From: Mactra quadrangularis | Taxonomy: Eukaryota; Mollusca; Bivalvia; Venerida; Mactridae | Length of the DNA stretch: 64,000 bases | Assembly (NCBI GenBank): GCA_025267735.1 | Contig: CM046307.1 | Span: 5,958,258-6,022,257 of the forward strand | Direction: 5' to 3' | Shown: one piece after another, positions 47,301 to 59,018 of the stretch | Layout of the letters: every line of letters starts with the position of its first letter | Numbering within the stretch: position 1 is the first letter of the stretch | The notes under the pieces: generated by a model | Told to the model about the DNA's origin: nothing | Databases searched by the model: none | Seen by the model: the letters and a program-made list of their open reading frames with translations, nothing else | Position numbers and translations under genes: made by a program

Positions 47301-47813
47301 TTAAGACTGAAAATGGAGCATTAAATGTTCTATTTCAATACAATCGTGATTAATATTAACAGTAGTGTTAATTATACGTACCACCCATTTCATGTTAACA
47401 TAAAAACTACAAAAACATGTTTTCTCTACCCAGGTGCCTATAATGTTTTTGATCGCACGATCATCAGCACGTACGTAAGACGCACTTGCGACAATTTCTA
47501 GTTGTATGCACTTACACTGTACTGATTTGTTACACCGTGGTGTAATGTATCCGAAGTCTTCAAAGCATTCCATATAATAACATATTTTATGACAAATACT
47601 TGCAAATTGTTTAAAACCATGTCGTGTATGTATGTTTTGTTGTGTCAGTGTGATGGTGCATTTTATTTTGGTATTGTAAGTCAGTGTTTCCAAAACATTG
47701 GAGGCATCAAATAGCTTACTCGTGATGAAAGTCTGGGAGGGTATCTTACGACCAAAATAGCATAACTGTAAGGGTGACCTCGAGAAGTCCCAGGACAAAA
47801 ATCTGTTTTTATG
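47301..47813 (-). CDS. cysteine-rich open frame, possible exon of an unknown secreted protein
   Basis: The frame runs from after TAG near 47814 to TAA at 47301-47303, about 170 codons, the longest non-repeat frame after the LINE and the ligand exon. Counted from the TTG at 47798, cysteines lie at 13, 47, 69, 73, 78, 89, 95, 97, 128, 130 and 152. They include two CxC pairs (95/97 and 128/130) and a dense cluster CHKICYYMECFEDFGYITPRC at 69-89 (quoted in part). The first in-frame ATG is codon 76, so a real protein would need an upstream exon. Possible acceptors are CCCTTACAG (before codon 12) and CCCTCCCAG (before codon 23). An N-glycosylation site NTT is at 144-146. I recognise no family. A chance frame is the alternative. 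Confidence 0.35.
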   Translation of the reverse strand, partial: HKNRFLSWDFSRSPLQLCYFGRKIPSQTFITSKLFDASNVLETLTYNTKIKCTITLTQQNIHTRHGFKQFASICHKICYYMECFEDFGYITPRCNKSVQCKCIQLEIVASASYVRADDRAIKNIIGTWVEKTCFCSFYVNMKWVVRIINTTVNINHDCIEIEHLMLHFQS

Positions 47814-47964
47814 CTAAACTGAGAGTTCAAGAACTTTTTTAGAACAGTAAAGTGTTTTAATTACTGTATTAAACCAATATTTTTATGTAATAAAATATAA
47901 GCAGAACTGCGCAGATGACACAAATAATTTCTGTATCATAACTTATAAGCACCAATACCTTTGA

Positions 47965-48135
47965 CAGTTTCTGACAACGGCCATACTTGGGGAGAATGGC
48001 CATAGGGAGTGTTATGTTTTATGAGAGCGTGTTGTGTTCTATGATCAAACTCTTCAGAGGTATATTGGTCCATCCGGTAATGAAACCCACGACCTCTGGA
48101 TTGGCAGTCAATCACGCCATTCAATGATCTACCCT
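47965..48135 (-). mobile_element. decayed SINE, family 1 head and part of body
   Basis: The complement contains AGAGGTCGTGGGTTTCATTA (B-box region) and, further on, ATGGCCATTCTCCCC, corresponding to the GAGAATGGCCATAG block of the 62247 copy. The A box is largely lost. The frame at 47936..48202 covers it and is not credible. Confidence 0.5.
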
Positions 48136-51100
48136 GGATGGAGAAAAGTGCATGAGGGAGAGAGAAAACAACGAAATGCATGGTTACTTTAATAACAGGC
48201 AAAGGAGCGTTGAAGTGAAATAGTGGCCCATGTTCTGATAGTCGACAATGAAGATTGACAGACTGGTGAATATATGGTCTGATATAATGACGTCATTGAT
48301 AAGAGATTGAGAATAGTGAACAGTTTTAATAGAAATCAACACGTCAGGGTATAAAGTATATAAATTACTAGTGTTGAAAGCCTAGATTTACGAGGTCTAA
48401 CATTACGTCATTGTGTCTAAAACACTATGTGCTAGCTAGGTTACATACTTGACAAATTGTAACATTTTTACGAGGTGAAAGAATGAGCGAATAGGTGTGG
48501 ACACATTGACGTTTAAAGTATTTATTTGTTTTAATGGCAGGATCTTTCCCTTTTTCTTCCATTATAATGTTTATCATATTATCAAAAATCTTACGATAAT
48601 TCAACAATACTATACAAGGATTTACGACTAAAAAATTCTCCTGACTCAATGCAAGTAAAAATGCTTCCGTATTTAAACAATATGCAGTTTGTAAATGTAG
48701 TGATATGTTATCAGCTTTACATTGTGTTAATCCTCATGCACTTGTTTTCTATATAATAATAGAAAGGCGGCAGGTACTTTTATAATTATCATTAAAGATT
48801 ATTATAAAATTGACAATTATATATTTTAATATTCAATTTATGCCTTATAATTTGTATGTCTTTTATTTTAATTGTTAAATACAGGCTAAGATCAAGAGAT
48901 CTATTCCTGTCCAAGGAAGCCTGACAACTGACCACAACGATGTGGCTGAAAACATGCAGAACTTCGGCGTTTATCTCCATTCCATTGTCATTCATTACAT
49001 CAGCTTGCCTTTATTTATTTGTAAAATCAGTTTTTACAAGATAGTTTTACGTAGTCAAGTTTAAAGTTGTCTAGTTCTACAACACAAACTTTTTGCTTTC
49101 TTGCATTTTATTTTTGTGACTAGGCCAATTACTATTATATGCTCAAATGAATCAATATGACGCGTTTTTTACACACAGCACAAAATTAACAAAAATAAAA
49201 CAACAAAATCGAAATAAATAAAGGTCAATAGTTTTACAATCGTCAAAAAATGGTACAAAATCTTCTAAAGCACTCATCCATTAATCGTGATGTATTTGAT
49301 TATAGACAATGTAATAATTTGACCTTTGGTTTATATAGGTTATCTATTGAAGCCTGACTTCGAAGATATATATACATTATACAATGATAAAATATGAAGA
49401 TATATAACATTTATTTACGTTTATATCCAGAAATCTATCAACCATGAACAACACTTAAGACATTAAATAATAATAATACTGATATGACATCCAAAGAATC
49501 ACAAAAGCTAGTTCAATGTCTAATACATAATACGGTAATGTGTGCTACTTTTATATCTCGTTTACTTGTTGACGTTTCTTCTGTCATTTTTTATGGACAA
49601 GCTTAGATCTCTGGACCTAATGTTCCGACTTAGTACTGACCACCGTTTCTCTTAAACAGATAACCTTTGAACGCTAAATTAGCGAGTATGCGAGCGGATA
49701 ATTTTAGATCGGGTTTTAATCCGAATGCACTGACCACATACGTTGTATCACCAGTGACTGCACACTTTACTTGCACATATTTGATACATATACATGTACA
49801 ATTATTAAAATGCTGTGCCCTACAAAGGTCCCTTGACAAACCCCTGTTTTAGGATAGCCGGTTCACATTTGCCAGGTAAAATAGAAGCCATATAGGAATC
49901 TAGTAAATATCAAAATTAGCATTAAATAGTATACCAACGTATAATTCAAACTATGTTACATAACCTTCTTTTGATACATGTTTATTATGTGTAATTGACT
50001 ATTGTAAGTTGAGATAAGCACATGTGAGTTTGAATAATTTTACTGCAAAGTAAAAAAATGAAAGGGGGATAGATTCGCTTATCCCAGCTATGTAAATACT
50101 TATGCCATGTTTTTTATCATTAAGTTTTATTATACGCGTCATTTATAATTATGTATAATAAATGAAAATCATCATACAAGTTGGTCTTTGTCTATTCCAC
50201 TATTCCATGTTCTATCAAAACTAGCTGCGTCAACGGTCAGTAAGGTTGACAAGGGGCTTAGATTCCAGTAGTTGTGGAAATAAATAAGCTTTAACTATAA
50301 TAAAGTTACTCGCGATAAGCATGATCATTTTTTCTAAACATTTCGTTTTTTGAAATATTTGAAGAGCACAATAGATAATCTTATTTCTAGCGGTTGTCAA
50401 ACTTATGTTAAAATAAGTTCCATAATTTGGCCTTGGTTTGACAAAAAAATACCAAACACTGTAAGTCAACAGTCAATCTTAAGTTTTGTTGTAGAATTTG
50501 AAGTATTTTCTACAAAGGTAAACAGATGTTCAAAGCAGAAATGTAGTGAGTAAGAATATAATGACTTTGTAAAATTTCAAGGAGGGATAAGCAGAAAACT
50601 GCGGTACCTCAATTTTTATCAAAAATGGGGTTTTGCTGTATTTGGCTTCAGAAACACCAAATAAGTGTATCTTCCAAATATTATAGATTTTTTCACTTAT
50701 AAAGCACATAAGTGCTGACCAACTCCATGTCTTAGTATAGCGACTAAGAACAAACAAAAATGATTGTTGACCTCTCCTGAAAAAAATGTGAAAACATGAG
50801 TTAAGCTAGTTTTCCATTAGTCCTCGGAGATGAACAGGCATTATTCTATGGAATTCCAATAGCACAGAACATCTCTTTATGCTCAAAGTTTTCAGAACAA
50901 TCGGTACACTGATACTACAATACGTGTACGAACTTACTGAACCCCTATACTCAATACAGTACCTTCTGTCTAGAGGACAACATAGGACAAAAGTTATCAA
51001 ACAGATGATTTTACAAAATTTTCTTAAAATAACATTGTAAATTATACATCTTGGTCGTTCTTACGCTCAATACTATGTACAAAATAATCAAATATAAGTA

Positions 51101-51844
51101 GGGACAAATAGCACCATTTGGAGTTCAAATATTTGCCTATCACGCCCATGGTTCAAACGTCTTTCTTCTATTCTAATACGGTAACAAGGAAATAGCATGT
51201 TTAACATCTTTACACCCTGCTATTTTCCGCGCAGACGCCCAGTTTTCTAATATTGTTATCCATAGGTATAACAGTTAGTATAGAGTCAGAATGGAACAAT
51301 GGCCCGTTTTGTGATGAAGAGTTTTAACAAGCATGATGTTAGTGATTTTGAAGTTACTACCAAATATTTACACTGATCTTTACGTCAGAAATTGTCGAGT
51401 ATAAAACTACGTTTAGTTCAATATTTACTTATAAATTCCTTACATAGTTTTATTTCGTATTTCAAATACTCGTACTTGTTCAAATGATATAATAACATCA
51501 ATGCTTACCTTTAAGTCTTTAGTATAGCGGTAAAAAACTTTTTGTTGATTTAAGAGTCGGTAAAATACACTGAATTCTATTTATAGTATGCACGTGCAAA
51601 TGTAATCGAAAAATTTCTTTATGCAAGGATTGAGTTAATTTATTCTATCCTATGAAATCGTAAGAATCTTTTGAAGTATGAAATTTAATTTTCAAATGTT
51701 CACATTAAATCATGCATTATGACAATGGTTGAAATTAAATGTGTTTTAAAAGCATACATCAATATTAGATGTTTGTTGCTATTTAAATAATCACTCCATA
51801 GAATCGAATCGTTTACATTTGTGAAAAAGGATATATTTGACATG
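48136..51844. other. long gene-free stretch
   Basis: About 3.7 kb. The only structured piece I see is a lone CTTACGATAATTC arm at 48588. Overlapping frames on both strands at 49630-49852 and 50230-50757 have no coding character. Confidence 0.4.
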
Positions 51845-52455
51845 TTAAACATATTTACATTGCATCAAAATTAAAGTATGGTTGTCTGTCGGGAACATCG
51901 TTGTAGTAGTTTTACATTTACGTTGCACCAAAACTATGGTTGAGTGTAGGGGACAGTATGTCTGTATTTTTACAACTACCTTGCATCAAACCTAAGGTTG
52001 TCTGTCGATAACATCATGGCAATATTTGTACATTTATGTATAACTATGGTTGACTGTCGAGGACATCGTAGCGATAGTTTTATATTTAGGTTGAACCTAT
52101 TCTATGGTTGGTTTCTTGGGACATTATAGCAGTATTTTGTAGTTAAATCGAAACTCTGGTTGCCCTTTGAGACATTTCACTGTTCATACTTATATTATAT
52201 CCAACCTATGGTTGTCTGTCGGACACAACAACGCATTTTCACATGACATAAAACCTTTTATGTCTAACAAGGACACCGTGGCCTAAATATTTTTATTGCA
52301 ACAAAACAATGGCTATAATCTATAGAATACATAATTACAGTACATGTTTTTTTCCAATCAAATCTAAGGTTGTCTGACAGAGACACCGCGATGTTTTAAA
52401 TCCTTTTTTTATTTTATGTTTCATTATATCTATGGTTGTATATAAGGGCACAATC
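51845..52455 (+). repeat. degenerate approximately 58-bp tandem array
   Basis: The phrase CTATGGTTGTCTGTCGGGGA, followed by ACATCGTGGCAGTATTTTTAC and a CATTTACGTTGCATCAAA-like part, recurs about ten times. GGTTG occurs at about 51880, 51938, 51996, 52048, 52106, 52158 and 52210, giving periods of 58 and 52. Later units are more eroded. No frame stays open. Confidence 0.75.
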
Positions 52456-54210
52456 TCGTCACCCATTTAATAGTGATTCTTTTCCACATAAGCATTAAGT
52501 TTGATAATAACGAAAAGCTATTACAACAACTACGGCAACAAATTTGTTTAAGATTGGACTTACGATTACTTAAATCGTAAGATGTTTTGTGAAAGGTCAG
52601 GTTATACCTGAAATGTAATCTAAAAGAGCAGTGAGTTCAAACACAATTATATAATTCATTGTACTTTATACGGACCACAAACAGCCCTCCAACAATGCGA
52701 TCAAATTTTAAAAGTATAGTATTCCATAAATTTGAAATACTTACAATTTTATTTTAAACAGCCATCAACCAACCAACCAGACAACCGCATAGTTTTCTTT
52801 ATTTCTGTTGCCTAACCTTGAGAGAAATTAAAATACTACACATATTTACAAATGGTTGGACAAAAGAGGCCACCGCGGTTGTCTTGAAAATTATTGCTAA
52901 TTCATGACATTAAGCTGTCCTAAAATCTTGGTATGTCTGTCGCCGTACTGACATACAGGGGAGGCTGATGTCAACCAACTGTGGTTTTACCAACCAGTGT
53001 GTGAAAACTAATATGTAAAACTTTTAAATCTACCAAAATGAAGAAAAAATGCAATGTGAAGTTTTTATGACTGTACTAAAACTGAGATATAATGTTAGTG
53101 AAATTATGTAATAAACAAACACTATGCAAGGTATCATTAAAAAACGACTCGTCTTTCATTGTCCCCTAGTCATATAAATAGTTGTTGAAATCTACGTATG
53201 AGATCGAAGTAAAATTTATCCGTACATAATATTAAGACCACAAACATTGCTTATAATTCCTGCAGGAGATGGTGAAGAGGGCTTAAAAGAAAAGAGGGTT
53301 GACTTACATTTTTCTGAAAATGTCCTACGAAGACAATTTATAATTATTTGATCATATATAAATATGCTTGTGTGTTGCCCCCTAGAACCTGGTTAAGACC
53401 CCCATAGGCAATTATTTTGCCACAACTCGATCCATGGAGGAAATCCATTAGGTTCTTGTTTTATTTATTTGTGGGGTCTTTTTTTTTACAGCGAAAGTCT
53501 AAAAATCTTAAACATTCTGCCTCTTCTATCCTGTGTGTGTGTGTGGTCTGTGCCTTTTCACTGTCGATGTTCCTGATATATTTTAAACTTCTATTTAGTA
53601 TTTGGAATACCAAATACCTGTTTATGAAAAAAACAAATTACATTAAAATATTCCGTTTATAATACAATATGAATAAAACTCATCAAGTTTATAAAAGACA
53701 TAGTTTTCGGTCTACTTCGCTCAAATGTACATGTATCAACATGGACAAGGAACGAACAGTTTTTTCTACTGTAAAAATGTGAAAATTTTAAGTAACAAAT
53801 TTCTGCTGAATTCTCGATATATGAAGCACACATGGGGTAACGTGAAGTCCCTCCAAGGTGGTTAACTATCCAGGACTCATATTTAAATAAAGAGACCAAC
53901 TCGAGGTCCTCCACTGGGTTAATAAATATCAAATAAGTATTACATTATAAGATTAACTAAGTTATCACCACTCAGATTTGATCATTTAACGTTCATTATT
54001 GCCTCATAAAGTAGAGTATAGATCTCATCAAATGTGAATCTTTATAAAGATAACAGTTATAGGGGTTCGAATAATACGCTAAGAATTGATCTATCGTTCT
54101 TCTTAATTCTTACACTTCTAACATATTTATCACCAAATGAAATCATGTACTTTTTTAGACAAAAACAACCGAAAGCTTTTAAGGTGGGCGAATTGTTTTT
54201 CCAGTCTTTT
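52456..54210. other. no gene; palindromic arm and GT run
   Basis: Holds a GACTTACGATTACTTAAATCG-type arm (52558-52580, followed by TAAGATGTTTTGTG) and a GT run at 53532-53545. Frames at 53417 and 53657 show nothing recognisable. Confidence 0.4.
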
Positions 54211-54213
54211 CTT

Positions 54214-54478
54214 GTAGGGTTAAACGCCGCATCAACACATTGTATGAGTCATATCACGGCGGTCAGTCAACCTACTCAACGTTCTTTGAAAGGCTTAATC
54301 TCTGAGTAAGGCTTTTAACCAATTACTCGGCGCATACTTACATCAGTGACAGAAAACTGCCCTAGAATCATTGGTAGGAGGAAGAATGGCTAAACAAAGT
54401 GAACATGACCAAGCTCCAGGAAAGAATACCCTTCCCAGGGTTACCTATGACCCATCGATCTGTACCCGGGTGGCGAAC
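54214..54478 (-). mobile_element. diverged SINE, family 1
   Basis: From the tail (GGGTTAAACGCCGCATCAAC at 54217-54236) through CGGCGGTCAGTCAACCTACT and the central TCAGTGACAGAAAACTGCCC to a decayed head (ACCCGGGTGGCGAAC). The frame at 54034..54309 runs into it by chance. Confidence 0.7.
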
Positions 54479-55336
54479 TTTTTTCCTACAATCATTCTTG
54501 TATAAATTTAAAGAAAGTAAATGTCATCCTTCCTAATTCTGAAGTATTTGTACCTAATATTTGAAGCAGGTAAACAACGATGTTGGTTTATGTAAAATAC
54601 CATAACATGCCTTCAATTTAGGATAAAGTATTGTTAAGCTAAATAAAGTTTATACGCATGGTTTAATCTTAAGATACAAACTAACAAACAACACACTATA
54701 CTGGTTAAAACATCCCTCTAACACTTCTTATCACAAAACTCAAAAACCTTCAATAAAGTACTGTATACATTATAGTAAATGTTTTACATGTCATTTAGTT
54801 CAAAATAGTTTGCGTTTAAAGTCTTCAAATGTTTCCTAATTCGTTGAGGTCATGATAAAAGGCTTAAAGGTATGCGTGTCGATTGAGTTTTTTCTTTAAT
54901 TCAGGTGTAAATGATGGCATTGCTATGCGGAGACACGGATTAGACGAGCTGAAAGCATAAATAGGCATATATACCTATTTAAATTGTCGGCCAAGTTGTA
55001 GGCCAAAGTGTCATTTCGTACTCAACTCTACTTACGAAGCTGATATTTATTTCCACATCTTTATGCTAAAGTGATAAAGCATTTAACATGTTGATTTAGA
55101 GCCTTGATGATAATCGATGTTTTCTCACTTTAAAATAATTCTATCCTTTACCATTAAAGTAAATATTTCAATTTTACGTACAGATGAGTAGTAAAGATAG
55201 ATATGTGCATCAAACATTTCTGATGAATTTGGACAAGTTTTGGATACACACAAATAAAGAGCTTTAGGAATGAGGTGCAAAATAGACGATGCATACTCCA
55301 TCTAGAATGGGAAGAAATAAATGTATAAAGTTAGCT
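54479..55336. other. no gene seen
   Basis: AT-rich. No frame or repeat recognised. Confidence 0.4.
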
Positions 55337-55638
55337 TTAAAGGTACTCATTCACAGATTTCAATTTAAATATATCAACTTTTTCTAAAACTATCAAAATT
55401 GTATCAAAATATTTTTGGAAGCAGGAAAGTAATGTTCTGATAATGACAATTATGATGGTGTTTCATGTAGTAAAAATCTAACACGTTTATCATGGTACAT
55501 TCACATGTATAAACAATTTTAGTGCATTTTTGTAATTTTATTGTATATTTCTTGCAACATATAGGTCAGTTTTTAAAAAAAATATTATTATAAGAACTAT
55601 AAGAAAAAAACAACAAATCTGTGAACTAGTACCTTTAA
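55337..55638 (-). mobile_element. TTAA-flanked MITE, copy 3 (inverted, shortened)
   Basis: The 294-bp element 55341..55634 lies in reverse orientation to copies 1 and 2, with TTAA at 55337-55340 and 55635-55638. It has lost about 50-70 bp of the interior (the CCGTGACATAC block) but keeps both ends and the TTCATGTAGTA and TTGCAACATATAGGTCAGTT blocks. Confidence 0.8.
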
Positions 55639-56592
55639 AATAACACATTTAATGCTTTAGAAATTACTATTTTAATAGGGCTACAATGTCCAAGAAGTAT
55701 AGAGTCTATAGGAAAGTACCGAACCTCACCAAATTGATCAGAGGGATTGTTTTTCATTACCAATTAATTAGATGTGTTGCTCTTTGATTCATTGTAGGTT
55801 AACGATATAAAGGCCATCAGTAATCAAATGTAATCTATCTTAACACTTTTACTGTCAAATATAAAATTTTAGGGATTTAGGGGATGAGGGGACATTCTAT
55901 TGTTCTTCCACATAAATGTCGCAAACAAACTCATCAGAATTCAAAAAGGAGTATCCTGATCAAACAATGATTACAAATATATTTTAACATTATCAGATTG
56001 ATGCACAGGAAGCGTATTATTTGTATATTAAATGCTAGAACATTGAAGACAAGGCCACCCTAGTTTATTACAACGGGGTTGTAGAAAATAATGAACATGT
56101 ATTGTAATCGATGGTCCTAATAGCCGAATAGTCTTATTTTAGTGGAAGGCCTTTGTTTGTTTTACTGTCACTGTTTCTGATATGTTCGCTCATTATAGCG
56201 ATCATTTATCATCCGAAAACGAAATAACATGGCGGACATACCCACATTTTCAGACATTTGTCATATTTGCCTTTAATATGCTCATTCGTTATCGACAATA
56301 TTTGATATATTTGCTTTGTTAATCTATGTTGAAGATTCTATAAACACTTCCTAAGTTTGCAAATATACCAACTTGACAAGTGTTCTCATGAACAACAAAA
56401 CACAATTACAATGTACAAGATAAAGGTGTCAAATGCTATCCAATACCAACCGCCATATGAGTAGATACGCTTCGTGTGGAACAAAAATCAAGAAACTGCA
56501 TAACTTCCTGAAAAACTTGGTTAAAACGAGGGAAAACGCCATTTTTGTGTTACATTTGAAATACTAGGAACCTAAAGGAAATATATCACCAG
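55639..56592. other. no gene seen
   Basis: AT-rich. Nothing recognised. Confidence 0.4.
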
Positions 56593-56929
56593 TTTGATGT
56601 GAGATCTTACTTTTAGTTATGTCTAACGCAGAAGCAACACATTGTATAGGTTATAAATAACAGCGGTCAGTCAAGCTACTCACTGTTCCTGAAAAAGGCT
56701 AAATCTCTGGATATAGCTATTAACCAGTCACTAAGTGCATACATCCGTCTGTGACTGACAACTACCATACATGATTTAGAATCAATGGTAGAAATTATTT
56801 CATGACCGAGCTCAAAGAAAGCTCTAAACCCTAACCTATGCCCGCTAAAGAATTGAACCTAAGACTCCTCGATCAATACACTTATAAGTGCGAACCGACT
56901 GAGCGAGCCGGGCGATTTAATGTGAGATC
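56593..56929 (-). mobile_element. tRNA-derived SINE, family 1, with 14-bp target duplication
   Basis: The element 56607..56915 is bounded by TTTGATGTGAGATC (56593-56606) and TTTAATGTGAGATC (56916-56929), 13 of 14 identical. On the minus strand it has a head beginning ATCGCCCGGCTCGCTCAGTC, a mutated B box, the central GTCAGTCACAGACGG, and a tail with TGTTGCTTCTGCGTTAGAC. The clear duplication marks retrotransposition. Confidence 0.85.
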
Positions 56930-58549
56930 AAGCTTGTTTAGAATAAAAACATTCGGTGATGTAAAAGTAAATACAAAGTTTCTATAAGAATATTCAACTT
57001 CATATTCATAATGCTTTAAGGCAAATATTGAAACGTAATAAATTTGTGCACATGCCAAATGTTTCTATAGGCCTGAATGCAGTTTAAGCTGTTGAAAAAG
57101 AACTTTTAGCTAATATATAATATATTAGCTAATATATATTGGTCGGGATTAAAAAAAAGTAAATCGTACCTAATTAAAAAAGAATTTGTAATATCCTTCG
57201 TTTGTATATACGCCTCATCGTTGATCCATTTTTTACAAAATTTTTAAAGTACCCATGGACTCAATTGACATCGCGAAAAATGTTTACTTATTAGTAAATT
57301 ACTGGATTGAAATTTTGTAAACACTTTTATATATCATATTGAAAACAAGAAGTATTAAAAAAGATGTATGGATGCCCCTGTATAGATAATTACAAATATT
57401 TATGCAAAGTTCGGAGTTAACACCTGTCAAGCAGGGAGAACCACAAAAAAAGAAAATTATCTTTTTTTCATTCCTAATAGCTATGAGATATTACAGTTCA
57501 ATCACATTGCCTTTAAAGGAGGTTGAAGAGAAGTCGACAGGCTTTGTTAAACAATCTGATGTTATCACTACCCAGATTGAATATGATATTATATATAAGA
57601 CAGTTTTCTTTTATAGTTTTCCATGAATAAAAATCTGTATAGAGATTAAAGCTTAGCCTAAAAATGACTTTTCAATTTATGTATACCCAATAGAGCCGCT
57701 AATCTAGTAGAACGCGAACATAAAATAACTGAAATATTTTATACACTTTGATCGTTCACTCTGACTTTTATCTGGCACTGCTGGAAGTAACATTCAAACT
57801 GAGTATTTGTTTACAACAACAGTAACAAGATCTGATAAAGTATGCAGACTATTAGGGTATTAGAATTTCCAATTACACACTTTTTTTTGAAGACGAGCAT
57901 GTTTGAAGCACATGTGTTTAAATAAGTATTTCCTTCATTCTGGTGGACGAATATTTTTGGTTATTATGTTTTGTTAGCTTACTAAACTTATTCATCATTC
58001 ATAGCCACAAATGTGTCCGAGATTGGTGTCTGCTGTCAGAATCGTCTGCACACTTCCATGAGCATTATAATTATATGATTTGAAACTGATACATGTATCA
58101 GGTTACAAGCCTGTGATGCTTTTCACAAAATGTGTGTGAAATGGTGAGGGCAGCAAAGACTAGAAATTTACCAAAAGACCAGCACATGAAGACGTTCTTC
58201 CAATAAATATATCTAATTAAGGCACTTAACTTACAGTTTTAAGTTAAATTTTGCTGGTGTCTGTGCATAATGCACCATTAAGAGTGGACGGACCCTGGTA
58301 AAAACTAAACAACAAACAGAAGAAGAAGAAGGGCCATTTTGAAAGGCGTGTGCATCTTGGAATCTTACTTTTCTATACGGTAATGTTATTTTAATTACAT
58401 GTATCTATCAGCCAAAACAAATCAATCATTGTATGGCAAGTGTATCATTGCTCAAGAAAGAGTGAAATGAAAACAAAAGGGAGATTGTGGCGAAACTTCG
58501 GTTTATGTCAAATATTAGCTAAAATGAATTAAAATAAGATGAGTGAGTA
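56930..58549. other. no gene; AT palindrome at 57106
   Basis: TTAGCTAATATAT and its exact complement meet around one central A at 57106-57132. A 74-codon frame at 57402..57626 starts with ATG but shows no domain. A GAAGAAGAAG run follows CCCTGGTAAAAACTAAACAA near 58296-58329 and may be the end of another repeat. Confidence 0.4.
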
Positions 58550-59011
58550 AAAATGTTCGATGATTGTAACAGGTCAGCAGTTATTGGAATCATTAAAAGA
58601 GAATGCGCGAAAATGTTTGATGATTGCAACAGGCCAGCAAGTTATTGGAAACATTAAAAGAGAATGCGTGAAAATGTTCGATGATTGCAACAGGCCAGCA
58701 GTTATTGGAAACATTAAAAGAGAATGCGTGAAAATGTTCGATGATTGTAACAGGCCAGCAGTTATTGGAAACATTAAAAGAGAATGCATGAAAATGTTCG
58801 ATGATTGTAACAGGCCAGCAGTTATTGGAAACATTAAAAGAGAATGCGTGAAAATGTTCGATGATTGCAACAGGCCAGCAGTTATTGGAAACATTAAAAG
58901 AGAATGCGTGAAAATGTTCGATGATTGCAACAGGCCAGCAGTTATTGGAAACATTAAAAGAGAATGCGTGAAAATGTTCGATGATTGCAACAGGCCAGCA
59001 GTTATTGGAAC
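58550..59011 (+). repeat. 60-bp minisatellite, about 7.7 copies
   Basis: The unit starts TGATTGCAACAGGCCAGCAG and ends GCGTGAAAATGTTCGA. Copies start at 58561, 58621, 58682, 58742, 58802, 58862, 58922 and 58982 (partial). Unit 2 is 61 bp because of one extra A. The units differ at only a few positions, most often C/T in ATTG(C/T)AAC. Since 60 is divisible by three and the unit lacks stops in several frames, long frames appear on both strands (20-residue periodic peptides). No other evidence supports coding. Confidence 0.92.
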
Positions 59012-59018
59012 TCTGTAA

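Noticed and set aside
54034..54309. 91-residue plus-strand frame
   Set aside because: Its C-terminal third is antisense SINE tail; the rest is hydrophobic AT-rich chance sequence.
58550..59011. CRISPR-like array
   Set aside because: The units are contiguous 60-bp copies with no unique spacers, in an animal-type genome.
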